Part shown: in pieces, positions 44,817 through 53,616 of the stretch
Position numbering within the stretch: position 1 is the first letter of the stretch
Layout: each line of letters begins with the position of its first letter
DNA from: Chitinophagales bacterium
Lineage (GTDB): Bacteria > Bacteroidota > Bacteroidia > Chitinophagales > JADIYW01
Direction of reading: 5' to 3'
Length of the DNA stretch: 64,000 nucleotides
NCBI GenBank assembly: GCA_019694955.1
Contig: JAIBAX010000010.1
Location: forward strand, 42,007-106,006
The notes under the pieces: model-generated
Seen by the model: the letters and a program-made list of their open reading frames with translations, nothing else
Database searches by the model: none
Told to the model about the DNA's origin: nothing
Program-made: the position numbers and the translations under genes

Positions 44817-45621
44817 GCTTGCCCATTTTATCCATCAAAACCGTACTAATGCCTGTTGCAGAGAATCCGCCGTCATGAAAAAGGTTTTGCATGGTCACCA
44901 TTTTTGTTAAATCAGAAAATAGGGCGACACAAAAATTAGCACAGTCTTCAGCCGAAGCATTTCCTAGGGGACTGCCCATATCTGCATAAGCGAAGAAGTC
45001 ATCAAAACCTTTTATGCCACTTCCCGCAGTGGTAACGGTTGGCGATTGACTGACGGTATTCACGCGCACTTTGTTCCGCACCCCGTAATGATAGCCAAAA
45101 CTTCTCGCTATCGACTCTAAGGTTGCCTTTGCATCTGCCATATCGCCATAAAATGGGAAGGCACGCTGTGCCGCAATATAGGTTAATGCCACTACAGAAC
45201 CCCAATCGTTGATGGCATCTTTTTTATAAGCAGTTTGTAAAACTTTATGCAATGAACCCGCCGAAATATCGAGTGTTTTCAAATAAAAATCGTAATTCAA
45301 ATCGGTATATGGTTTTCCTTTGCGAACATTTGGCGACATGCCTATCGAATGCAATATAAAATCAACCTTCCCTCCCAGTACTTCCATACTTTGATCAAAC
45401 AGGCTTTCTACATCTGCTACACTCGTAGCGTCAGCAGGAATCACGATGGCCTCACATTGTGCTGCAAGCTCCTGAATAGTACCCATTCTAAGTGCTACCG
45501 GCGCATTGGTAAGTGTAAAAACGGCACCTTCCTGTTTGGCTTTTAGTGCTACCTTCCACGCAATCGAATTAGCATCTAAAGCACCGAAAATAATTCCCTT
45601 TTTTCCTTGAAGTATTCCCAT
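44809..45621 (-). CDS. fabI: enoyl-[acyl-carrier-protein] reductase (NADH), FabI type
   Basis: 270 residues; last reductive step of fatty-acid elongation. The N-terminus MGILQGKKGIIFGALDANSIAW carries the FabI cofactor motif (G-x5-S-I-A). HSIGMSPN follows. The catalytic Tyr-x6-Lys is YGDMADAK in AFPFYGDMADAKATLES. The C-terminus LFHDGGFSATG is typical. This is the classical target of triclosan-like inhibitors. It has an 8-bp overlap with the next gene. Confidence 0.95.
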   Translation of the reverse strand: MGILQGKKGIIFGALDANSIAWKVALKAKQEGAVFTLTNAPVALRMGTIQELAAQCEAIVIPADATSVADVESLFDQSMEVLGGKVDFILHSIGMSPNVRKGKPYTDLNYDFYLKTLDISAGSLHKVLQTAYKKDAINDWGSVVALTYIAAQRAFPFYGDMADAKATLESIARSFGYHYGVRNKVRVNTVSQSPTVTTAGSGIKGFDDFFAYADMGSPLGNASAEDCANFCVALFSDLTKMVTMQNLFHDGGFSATGISTVLMDKMGKHE

Positions 45622-45710
45622 GTTTAAGAAAATTAATGACTGTTTTCATTGCTGTGAATACACGAATGATTGCCAACACTTATGTTTTTACACTCAGTAA
45701 ACAAAACAAC

Positions 45711-45790
45711 TTATCACAAAAGTAATTATAAAATAGTCATTAATAAAATCCAATTGCTGTTTTCATGTAGAGACGTTATTAGTAAAGTGG
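45711..45790 (-). repeat. palindromic ~90-bp element, degenerate copy F (reverse)
   Basis: ATCACAAAAGTAATTATAAAATAGT is the reverse complement of the right end of copy D, followed by AAATCCAATT and a decayed hairpin core (GTTTTCATGTAGAGACG). The rest of the 472-bp gap before the agmatine deiminase homologue holds dispersed-repeat pieces (GTATTCGTATTGCGTC, ACATCTTCAAATC) and no gene. Confidence 0.65.
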
Positions 45791-46093
45791 TATTCGTATT
45801 GCGTCTTGCGACAATTCCTATTGATCATTGCCAATGACATTTTAAAATTCCTCCAACCTGTCCCAATTTATCGATTTATCGGGATTCCCACATCTTCAAA
45901 TCTTCACCCCCAAATATTCCATAAACGGTGAACTTTTTTGCCACAAAAGCTCGGAGGTTTTATTTACTGTTTCTGATTTTGTTTGTGTCTACAAATATGA
46001 GAAAGAAAACTTAATTTTCAGTACTTAAAAATTAACTGGTGGTTAGTTTAACTTTCATTACATTTACTATCCAAGTTAAAAGAAATTTTGATA

Positions 46094-47230
46094 ATGAAAA
46101 AAAATATTATGCTCTGGGGTGCATTATTTATGCTTTTGCTAAGTTGTAAGGATGAAGATATCAATATTGAAGAAACACAGATTTTATATACAATGCCTGA
46201 AGAAAGTGAAAAACATGAAGGCACTTGGTTGCAGTGGCCTCATCATTATCAATATGGGTTATCTTACAGAAATAGTCTTGATCCGACATGGGTAGCTATG
46301 ACCAAAGCCCTAGTTACAAGTGAAAATGTACATATTATAGCCTACAATCAAACTGAAAAAGATAGAATTATAGCACTTCTAAATGCAGCTTCTGTTTCAC
46401 TGACAAACATTGATTTTAAGTTGTATAAAACCGACGATGTATGGGTAAGGGATAATGGCCCCATTTTTGCTAGGGATACAAATGGAAATTTAGTTATCCA
46501 AGATTGGGGTTTTAACGGCTGGGGAAGAAAAATTGATGAAATCTCTGGCTACCCTATTGAATATGACAACTGTAATAGCATCCCTGGAAAAATTGGGGCA
46601 GATATAGATAAAAATGTAATAAATTTAAATGAAACTTTGATTAATGAAGGTGGTAGTGTTGAAATTGACGGACATGGTACACTGATGGCTTGTAAAAGTT
46701 CTATCCTAAATAAAAATAGAAATCCTAGAATGTCTCAAGCACAAGTTGAAAGTATATTTAAAAAATACTTGGGTGTCACAAATTTTATTTGGTTAGAAGG
46801 GCAAGCAGGCTTAGAGCTTACTGATCAACATATCGATGGTTTTGCAAGATTTGGAAATTCAACCACTATAGTGACTATGAATCAAGACGATTTATTAGCT
46901 TTTGATGTCAAACAATCAGATATTAACCTACTTATGTCAGCAAAGAATAAAAATGGCGTTGCCTATTCTTTCGTAAATGTACCACTTACAAAAAATAATG
47001 TCAAAAAAACAGATGGAGATGATTTAGGTTATAAAGGTTCTTATGTTAACTATTATATTGCTAATACTAAGGTATTAGTGCCTAATTATAACGATTCCAA
47101 CGATGCTATCGCCAATGGAATTATTCAAACACTTTATCCCGATAAAACAGTTGTTGGTATTGATGTAAGAAATCTTTATGAAAATGGTGGTATGGTTCAT
47201 TGTGTAACACAACAACAACCTTTAGATTAA
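46094..47230 (+). CDS. agmatine deiminase/peptidyl-arginine deiminase family lipoprotein
   Basis: 378 residues from the ATG at 46094 (MKKNIMLWGALFMLLLSCKDED), a lipoprotein signal. The PAD_porph domain has EGTWLQWPHH, DDVWVRDNGP (substrate-binding Asp), NEGGSVEIDG, the catalytic His in LTDQHIDGFARF and the nucleophile Cys in GGMVHCVTQQQP. These residues hydrolyse a guanidinium group, giving carbamoylputrescine from agmatine, or citrulline from arginine. Agmatine deiminases are usually cytosolic; a lipid anchor places this one in the envelope, as in Porphyromonas-type PAD. No AguB partner is adjacent. The gene is AT-rich. Confidence 0.85.
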   Translation: MKKNIMLWGALFMLLLSCKDEDINIEETQILYTMPEESEKHEGTWLQWPHHYQYGLSYRNSLDPTWVAMTKALVTSENVHIIAYNQTEKDRIIALLNAASVSLTNIDFKLYKTDDVWVRDNGPIFARDTNGNLVIQDWGFNGWGRKIDEISGYPIEYDNCNSIPGKIGADIDKNVINLNETLINEGGSVEIDGHGTLMACKSSILNKNRNPRMSQAQVESIFKKYLGVTNFIWLEGQAGLELTDQHIDGFARFGNSTTIVTMNQDDLLAFDVKQSDINLLMSAKNKNGVAYSFVNVPLTKNNVKKTDGDDLGYKGSYVNYYIANTKVLVPNYNDSNDAIANGIIQTLYPDKTVVGIDVRNLYENGGMVHCVTQQQPLD

Positions 47231-47270
47231 GTACAATTAATTTTAATTGCTTTATATTGTAAGAGAATGA

Positions 47271-47341
47271 ATGATTTATAAAGTAGTCCACTCTTGTTCC
47301 GAGAAGATATGGGTACAAGGAACTGGGTTATATTATATAAA
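47271..47341 (+). repeat. palindromic ~90-bp element, degenerate copy C
   Basis: The left end ATGATTTATAAAGTAGTCCA is intact (47271-47290). The hairpin core has decayed to CTTGTTCC ... GGTACAAGG and the right end to GGGTTATATTATATAAAT. It lies between convergent genes. Confidence 0.7.
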
Positions 47342-47362
47342 TGGTCGCTTCTCCATTACCAT

Positions 47363-49183
47363 TTACTTCAAATTTGAAAAATACTTCTCCACAAGGTAGT
47401 CTACACGCTTTTCAACGGTTTCATCTAACTCTAATAGCGGTGCATGATGGGGCTTTGCCCTAGCATCAATAATTAATGGACCTTGACATCCCCAATGTTT
47501 ATATTTTATAAAACTCCCTACACCATAAATATCATGTGAAGGATTGCTTCTTGTGAAAGTTACCCATATGAAATTATTCATATGGTACGCCAAAAAATCA
47601 GCATCATCGCAAATAACCAATAACGGAAACCGTTCATAATCGACTATTTTAGTAGATATTTCATGGCAAATTTCGTTGATAAATGCTTCTTCTTTCTCGT
47701 AATCCTCAAAAGGCTTTGTTTCTATGGCCAAAATACCAGGCAAACAAACCTTAATTTTTCTTGCTTTTGTTAAACTTTGTTGACCAATATCTGTTCCAAG
47801 CTCCCGTAATGGCACTCCTGAACACGCAAAAACAACTTTTGATCCCGTATTCAACCCGGTACCGGAATAATCTAAGGTATCTATGCTGGTTTTTGTATGA
47901 AAATGAACATCACGCTCCCAGTCAATACGCTCCAAAACATGCTGTAAGAAAGCTTGCGGTTCGTGAATATCCAAATCTGGACTTTCGGATCCGTCGGCGA
48001 TGAACAGGTACTTTGCTAAGGACAACTGTCCGGAACCTAAAATATGGTTGGCTTGCGTTAATATTTCCTGTGGGAATTTCTCCTTATAATAGGGTGTGTA
48101 TCGTTCACTACCGATAGCAAAAAGCAACGGATGTACACCCGCCGCATCCACTGCATGAACAGCTTTAACGCCGGGTATTTCTGTGCTAATGGCACCACCG
48201 GCAATCTCGTGTATCAGCGCCCCAAAGCTGGTATCTTCTTGTGGTGGACGACCAACAACAGTAAAGGGCCAAATGGCGTCTTTCTTTGCAAATACCTTGT
48301 GTACTTTCAACACCGGAAAATCATGCACCAAACTATAATAACCTAAATGGTCGCCAAAGGGTCCCTCGGGTTTATTGTCGTGGGGAAATACTTCACCAGT
48401 AATGATGAAATCGGCATCTGTTGCTAAACAATATCCGTCTTCATACGTATAACGAAAACGCCTATTCCCTAATGCACCCGCAAATGTCAACTCGCTGATT
48501 CCTTCCGGCAGTGGCATCACCGCAGAAAAAGTAAGACTAGGAGGTCCTCCAACAAATATGGACACTTTCATCGGCTTGTCCAGCTGGTTCCATTTGGTTT
48601 GGTGGACGCCAATTCCACGATGCAGTTGGTAATGTAAACCGACTTCTTTATTTTGGATGTACTGATTACCACTTAGCTGAATTCTATACATACCCAAATT
48701 GGACGCCATAACTCCCGGTTTATCCGGATCTTCACTATACACCAAAGGTAATGTCACAAAAGCACCTCCATCCATGGGCCAGCATTGTACTTGTGGTAAA
48801 TCTGAGACATTGATTTCTATGAAATTATGGCTATTTACTTTTTTGGGAAGTGCCTTGGTTGCTTGGATGGCAGTACGCAAATACTTAAGAGGATTTTTAA
48901 TAACTTTTACAGGGTCTGACTTCAATGCAATCATTTCTTGCACGGCATGAAATGTGTCTCTAAAAAGAAAGTGGCTGCGTTCGGTAGTACCAAAAAGATT
49001 GGAAACCGCAGCAAAGTGCGTTCCCTTGACCTTTTCAAAGAGGATAGCCGGCCCTTTTTTGCTATATACACGCAAATGTATGGCTGCCATTTCGAGATAT
49101 GGATCAACTTCTTCGGAAATGCGCACTAATTGACCAGTTTTCTCTAAATCTTCAATACAATCCTTTAACGATACATACCCCAT
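47363..49183 (-). CDS. UbiD family decarboxylase
   Basis: 606-residue prenylated-FMN-dependent decarboxylase homologue. Residues include the FMN/metal motif ASNLGMYRIQLSGN, LHYQLHRGIGVHQ and the catalytic region NKPEGPFGDHLGYYSL with the E-P-F-G-D pattern. In Bacteroidota such proteins act in menaquinone or ubiquinone-like quinone synthesis, or on aromatic acids; the substrate is not certain. It is ~100 residues longer than E. coli UbiD because of a C-terminal extension containing VDYERFPLLVICDDADFLAYH. The UbiX partner that makes the cofactor is not in the window. Confidence 0.9.
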   Translation of the reverse strand: MGYVSLKDCIEDLEKTGQLVRISEEVDPYLEMAAIHLRVYSKKGPAILFEKVKGTHFAAVSNLFGTTERSHFLFRDTFHAVQEMIALKSDPVKVIKNPLKYLRTAIQATKALPKKVNSHNFIEINVSDLPQVQCWPMDGGAFVTLPLVYSEDPDKPGVMASNLGMYRIQLSGNQYIQNKEVGLHYQLHRGIGVHQTKWNQLDKPMKVSIFVGGPPSLTFSAVMPLPEGISELTFAGALGNRRFRYTYEDGYCLATDADFIITGEVFPHDNKPEGPFGDHLGYYSLVHDFPVLKVHKVFAKKDAIWPFTVVGRPPQEDTSFGALIHEIAGGAISTEIPGVKAVHAVDAAGVHPLLFAIGSERYTPYYKEKFPQEILTQANHILGSGQLSLAKYLFIADGSESPDLDIHEPQAFLQHVLERIDWERDVHFHTKTSIDTLDYSGTGLNTGSKVVFACSGVPLRELGTDIGQQSLTKARKIKVCLPGILAIETKPFEDYEKEEAFINEICHEISTKIVDYERFPLLVICDDADFLAYHMNNFIWVTFTRSNPSHDIYGVGSFIKYKHWGCQGPLIIDARAKPHHAPLLELDETVEKRVDYLVEKYFSNLK

Positions 49184-49218
49184 ATCTCGACAACAAAAAA
49201 TCCGTTAAATGGTTGGAA

Positions 49219-50271
49219 CTACTGATGGTCGAGAATAAACTTGGTTACATCCGTTTGGAATAACACGGGTTCTTCGGTTTGCGGCTCGTGGGCGCAATCC
49301 GCATATATTTTTTTGGTCTTGTTGGCATTTGTTGTTGCAATACCGTTATAAAAAGGATCGGCTAAACCAACAGGCAGGAGGCCATCTTTATTTCCCCATA
49401 TAACTAATGTTGGTAGTGTAATATTCCCTAGCAATGGCGTCAAATCCATTACATCAAAAATAGATTGCCCGCCGATTTTCATGTTTGCATTTACATAATT
49501 GAAATTTTTTAGAAATGCATCAAACTCATAATCCGGTAAACTTGAGCTATATAGTTCATAGCTTCCAAAGAATACGCCTTTTGCCTTCTTGACATATTCG
49601 GCATGATCCAAGAAATTATCTTTGGTAATCTTCGGATTTTGAGAGACATAATCCTGATAACCTTTCCAATAGTTTTTGTCCTTATTATTGCTAATGGATT
49701 GGTTGGCATAATCCATTACATACTGCATGGACAACTGCATACCACCAACGACGTTATATCCGCCGGCGTCCATGATAAATCCCTTGAGTTTTGCCTGATG
49801 GGCGACACCATTTTCGGGATTTGCCAGATAATAGGTACTCAAACCACCACCCCAACTGTGTCCCAACAAATATACATTGGTAGCTCCTTTGACTTGTTTC
49901 ACAAACTCTACAACGGCATCCAAATCTCTACTAAACTGCTCGATGCTAATCTCATCAGTAGGTGTATTCCCTTGGGAAATACCGGATGCTCTTTGGTCCC
50001 AATAAACTACGATAAAATTCTTCTCTAAGTCGTGCAAACCAATGCTATTACGCATGGTCTGCGCCGTATTTCCAGGGCCCCCATGTGTGACAATGATATA
50101 ATTTCCGGAAGATTCTTTTCCGGCAACCCGAACAGGAAGCACGGCACCTTCGTTTTTAATAAAATAGAACTCATCGATGGTTCCGGCAGGAATATCTTCT
50201 TTCTTAGAACATGCAGTTATCATTACCATGCAAATCGTAGCAATGAGCAGTAGTGAGCATATCTTTTTCAT
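49219..50271 (-). CDS. alpha/beta hydrolase lipoprotein, proline iminopeptidase-like
   Basis: 350 residues with a lipoprotein signal MKKICSLLLIATICMVMITACSKK (Cys21). The fold motifs are ITHGGPGNTAQ (oxyanion HGGPG as in proline iminopeptidases, S33), VYWDQRASGIS, the nucleophile elbow LLGHSWGGG and an Asp/His in VIWGNKDGLLP and CAHEPQTEEP. It may release N-terminal residues or cleave esters in the envelope. It follows UbiD by 35 bp but is upstream in transcription, so both could be one operon. Confidence 0.87.
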   Translation of the reverse strand: MKKICSLLLIATICMVMITACSKKEDIPAGTIDEFYFIKNEGAVLPVRVAGKESSGNYIIVTHGGPGNTAQTMRNSIGLHDLEKNFIVVYWDQRASGISQGNTPTDEISIEQFSRDLDAVVEFVKQVKGATNVYLLGHSWGGGLSTYYLANPENGVAHQAKLKGFIMDAGGYNVVGGMQLSMQYVMDYANQSISNNKDKNYWKGYQDYVSQNPKITKDNFLDHAEYVKKAKGVFFGSYELYSSSLPDYEFDAFLKNFNYVNANMKIGGQSIFDVMDLTPLLGNITLPTLVIWGNKDGLLPVGLADPFYNGIATTNANKTKKIYADCAHEPQTEEPVLFQTDVTKFILDHQ

Positions 50272-50300
50272 CTTTTCTTTTTTAAAACATTATAATGTAA

Positions 50301-50918
50301 CTATCTTTTTGTCCGCACAGTGAATGTAAGTCCCAATTTGAGGTACTGATGCCTTACCCAGTTTGAATTATTGGGGAATCGCCAAAAGAACCCTGCACCA
50401 CCGATTAACCCAATTCCACTGGTTTCTTTCTTCTTGGAAAAATCTATACCCATATTGATATCGCCTCCTAAAAATAAATTAGGATCACTAGCACGGGATT
50501 TACTAAAAGAGCCATTACTATAATCGTAAACATCTGCATTATAAATTTTGTGCATATACCCAGGAGTGGCATTTATTTCAAAGAAAACACCTCTTTTAAA
50601 GGTCGTTCGCAAACAAAGACCGGAAGAAATAACCAATCCGGTGTAATAATTGGTTCTTTTAAAATAGGAAAAACCTGGCTTGAGATAAATATCTGTTTCT
50701 GTTGTACTGGAACTGCTCTTTCCATTGCTGCTCTCACGCCCCAATAATCTCCAACCGCCTTCCAAATTGAATCCCGGTTCAAATCTTAAAGGATCACCTA
50801 CATCAATATCTGCCAAATAGTTGATTCCAATAATAGCCTTTCGATAGGAACTCTTATCTCCTGCATATCCTGAAGTTGTCAGAATAATGGTGAGCAGTAT
50901 TAAATACAAATATTTCAT
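50301..50918 (-). CDS. uncharacterised outer-membrane beta-barrel-like protein
   Basis: 205 residues with signal peptide MKYLYLILLTIILTTSGYAG. The sequence is a series of short amphipathic strands separated by charged turns (KAIIGINYLADID, IYLKPGFSYFKRTNYYTGLVIS, FFEINATPGYMHKIY, YLKLGLTFTVRTKR) and ends in an aromatic/hydrophobic strand. This pattern fits an 8-stranded porin-like barrel (PF13568-type). The role is unknown. It is upstream of the hydrolase with 29 bp between them. Confidence 0.7.
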   Translation of the reverse strand: MKYLYLILLTIILTTSGYAGDKSSYRKAIIGINYLADIDVGDPLRFEPGFNLEGGWRLLGRESSNGKSSSSTTETDIYLKPGFSYFKRTNYYTGLVISSGLCLRTTFKRGVFFEINATPGYMHKIYNADVYDYSNGSFSKSRASDPNLFLGGDINMGIDFSKKKETSGIGLIGGAGFFWRFPNNSNWVRHQYLKLGLTFTVRTKR

Positions 50919-51059
50919 TACTACGTATTTTGATTACAAAATTGCACAAAAAAATCAGTAATGGATTTATTCCGAGCCAAAGTTTAACATAAACAGCGTT
51001 ATTTTTGTGTAAAGTACCAGTAACGATAAAGTTCTTAAACTTTAGTAGTTTATAACAGG

Positions 51060-51158
51060 ATGATTTATAAAGTAGTCCGCTAGTGTTCTCGTGAGGACAC
51101 GAGAACAAGGAATTTGGTTCTATTAAATTAGTGGGCTATTTTATAATTACTTTTGTGA
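51060..51158 (+). repeat. palindromic ~90-bp element, copy D
   Basis: The left end is ATGATTTATAAAGTAGTCC. The core is TGTTCTCGTG-agga-CACGAGAACA (51084-51107). The right end is GTGGGCTATTTTATAATTAC. It lies in the 260-bp gap between two minus-strand genes, where nothing else is seen. Confidence 0.87.
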
Positions 51159-51178
51159 TTATTACATCTGAAGACACC

Positions 51179-51613
51179 TTACTTATAAAAGGTTTCATCA
51201 TCTACGGCATATTGTTTGGTAAGTTCAGGCATGAATACCTCCTCATCTGAGGAGCGCTTTTTAGTTTTCAATGCTTTATCCTGATCTTCGAAGTAATTAT
51301 TGACGATTGTACTCTTTTGGTATAACTCCGTAGATTTCTTGGCTATGACCCCTTTTAATTCCTGATCTCCCGACCTTTCTGCTTCGATAAAATCTTCTAT
51401 TAAGTTGGAATATTCTTCAACAAAATTATTGACACTGGGATTTACATACTGTGTTTTTTGAAGTTCCGCAAGTGTGGTTTGCATGCGTTCTACTTCTTCA
51501 TTGGCGAGCTTGGGTGTTTCATTCATAACCACCTCCTCATAACCTGGAGATTTTTCTTCCCAGTTACACGAGGTAATTAAAAACAAAACAAACAACCAAT
51601 AGAAACGCCTCAT
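51179..51613 (-). CDS. small uncharacterised lipoprotein
   Basis: 144 residues; MRRFYWLFVLFLITSCNWEE is a lipoprotein signal (TSC). The mature chain is highly charged and helical (NEEVERMQTTLAELQKTQ and NFVEEYSNLIEDFIEAERSG), probably a coiled coil or four-helix bundle. No family is recognised. It lies downstream of the M16 gene and may end that operon. Confidence 0.65.
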   Translation of the reverse strand: MRRFYWLFVLFLITSCNWEEKSPGYEEVVMNETPKLANEEVERMQTTLAELQKTQYVNPSVNNFVEEYSNLIEDFIEAERSGDQELKGVIAKKSTELYQKSTIVNNYFEDQDKALKTKKRSSDEEVFMPELTKQYAVDDETFYK

Positions 51614-51657
51614 CCCACTTATATTCAGGATAAAGATAATATAAAAATCGATTAAAA

Positions 51658-53616
51658 CTACTTATCTATTGAAAAATCATAATCACCTTTGTTGATATCT
51701 GCTTCTACCTTTTGCAAATCAAGCTTCAGACTCATCCCTTTCTCTTTGATTATAATGATTGTCGGGAGTTTACCGATGATTGTTTGTTGATAATTATCGT
51801 AAAATATCTCTTGTGAAGTAACATCTCCATTGATAACTTTGCTAAAAAGTGTTTTAATTTTGAGACCTGTTTCTTTAGAAAAGTAGCTTAATATAGTCTT
51901 TCCAGAAGGCAATTTTATCGACAACTCAACAGCGGGTATATTCTCCACCATAATCTCTTTGGAAGCGATATTTATTTTCCATTGTTCAAAAACCGACTCC
52001 GGATATATCTGTGAAAAAATAAGCGCTTCTTTGGCGTTGACGCTATCTATTTGTACGCTTCTTCCAAACTCTGATAAAGAGACAAACTTGCCATCGGTGC
52101 TTTGCTTTTTTATGTGTATATCGGCGGTACTCAACGAAAAGAAAGTAAAGTCCTTTTCCTGAAATTGCTCTAGAAAAACGGGTTTCCCTAAAAATTCTCC
52201 CTGATATACCATCCTCACATTTTTATGCTGCTGCAATAATTGGGCATTGCAGGCTTTGAGATAGTTTTGAATATAGGGATTTAAACTCCATTTTTTCTCT
52301 TTTGGCGTATACTTAGCACTCATTCCTTGTTCGTTGACAACCTGCACATTGCCTATTGACTGCAAGGTATTGTAATAAGTATCTATATCGCCAATTGCAA
52401 TGATATTAAGATTCGTAGGTTTAAGATATTTAAAAGATGCTAATTTGAGTTGCTCTATACCGATTTCCTTCCAATTGCTTACCTCTGTGGCTTCAATTTC
52501 TATATTTCCATTGCCAAAAAGCAATAAATTATTCTCTAACCGTTGTTCCGGTGTGGCGGTGCCCCATTTCACTAATATATCCTTCTTGACAGCATCGAAT
52601 GCGGCTTCGTTGATTCTGCCTAAATATATGTCTTTAAGAATGGTATTTGCTTCATCTAATCTAGTCTTTGTTTGTTCATGGGATGTTTGAAAACTGAGTT
52701 GGAAATTTCCCGTGTACCGCTCAGGATGAAGTTCTACGTGCACTTGTTCAAAGCCGTTATTAGTAAATACACGTTGAATGATTTCTGCAAGAAGGTAACA
52801 TCTTCTAACATCTTCCATGCTTGGATTTACATCTAATGAATAACCCATCGTTATAATTGTCTTTTTCGTCTCGAGGCGATTTACGAGAAAAACCTGATTC
52901 GGAACGGGTGCTTTATTGGTTTTCACTATCGGTATTGTTGCTTCTGTTGCCTTCCATTTGCCAAAAGTCTGCTCTATTGTCTTTTTAAGTGTCGTTTTAT
53001 CATATCTACCTGAAACTACCAATATAACGTTCTTGGGTGTATAAGCTTTTTGATGATATGACATTAGGTCTGCAATCTTTATTTTAAAGACATCTGACTG
53101 TTGCATAAAATTTGAACTCGGGTGTTGGAATCCAAAAGAAAACTTATTAAATAACTCTTTTGACAACAATTCTGCAGAATCTTCTCTGTTTAACGGCATC
53201 ATAAACTCCTGCCGGAGTATATCCAAGCCGGGTTCAGAGAAAGTGGGTTTTGTCACCATCTGATAAAATAGATTCATGGCATCATCGCAACGTTCTTGCT
53301 TAAAACTTGTCATAAGAAATTGTCCATTTCCACTAATCAATATCCCTTTATCTTTTTGGTAATCAACGATATCAGGTATTCCTTTCACAGTTTTTTGCTG
53401 GAGCAAGAGGCTGCTTACCATCTGCGCCATGCCGACCTTTTCTTCGATAATAGGTTGGTTTTTAACGAAAAAACATACATCAACATTGGCATTTGTTGCA
53501 TCAGGCATCCATACCACCTGCATTCCATTGAACAGATATGTTTTTTCAGTCGAGGATTGAGCGAAAGAAGAAAATATACAACAAAAATACAGGACTATCC
53601 ACCCCTTAAACCGCAT
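51658..53616 (-). CDS. M16 (insulinase)-fold protein lacking the zinc motif
   Basis: 652 residues with signal peptide [20 protein letters not shown]. The M16 architecture is visible: an N-terminal domain (FLFNG-type start, VSSLLLQQ helix), [23 protein letters not shown] (the typical inter-domain strand) and a second M16 half with AIGDI. However, the place of the catalytic HxxEH reads G-M-A-Q-M-V-S-S-L and no other HxxEH is present, so it is predicted proteolytically inactive. A C-terminal ~200-residue beta domain follows. Its start overlaps the methylmalonyl-CoA mutase stop by 11 bases. Confidence 0.8.
   Translation of the reverse strand: MRFKGWIVLYFCCIFSSFAQSSTEKTYLFNGMQVVWMPDATNANVDVCFFVKNQPIIEEKVGMAQMVSSLLLQQKTVKGIPDIVDYQKDKGILISGNGQFLMTSFKQERCDDAMNLFYQMVTKPTFSEPGLDILRQEFMMPLNREDSAELLSKELFNKFSFGFQHPSSNFMQQSDVFKIKIADLMSYHQKAYTPKNVILVVSGRYDKTTLKKTIEQTFGKWKATEATIPIVKTNKAPVPNQVFLVNRLETKKTIITMGYSLDVNPSMEDVRRCYLLAEIIQRVFTNNGFEQVHVELHPERYTGNFQLSFQTSHEQTKTRLDEANTILKDIYLGRINEAAFDAVKKDILVKWGTATPEQRLENNLLLFGNGNIEIEATEVSNWKEIGIEQLKLASFKYLKPTNLNIIAIGDIDTYYNTLQSIGNVQVVNEQGMSAKYTPKEKKWSLNPYIQNYLKACNAQLLQQHKNVRMVYQGEFLGKPVFLEQFQEKDFTFFSLSTADIHIKKQSTDGKFVSLSEFGRSVQIDSVNAKEALIFSQIYPESVFEQWKINIASKEIMVENIPAVELSIKLPSGKTILSYFSKETGLKIKTLFSKVINGDVTSQEIFYDNYQQTIIGKLPTIIIIKEKGMSLKLDLQKVEADINKGDYDFSIDK

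Noticed and set aside
51658..53616. Active insulinase-type protease
   Set aside because: No HxxEH motif is found at the expected place or elsewhere in the protein.
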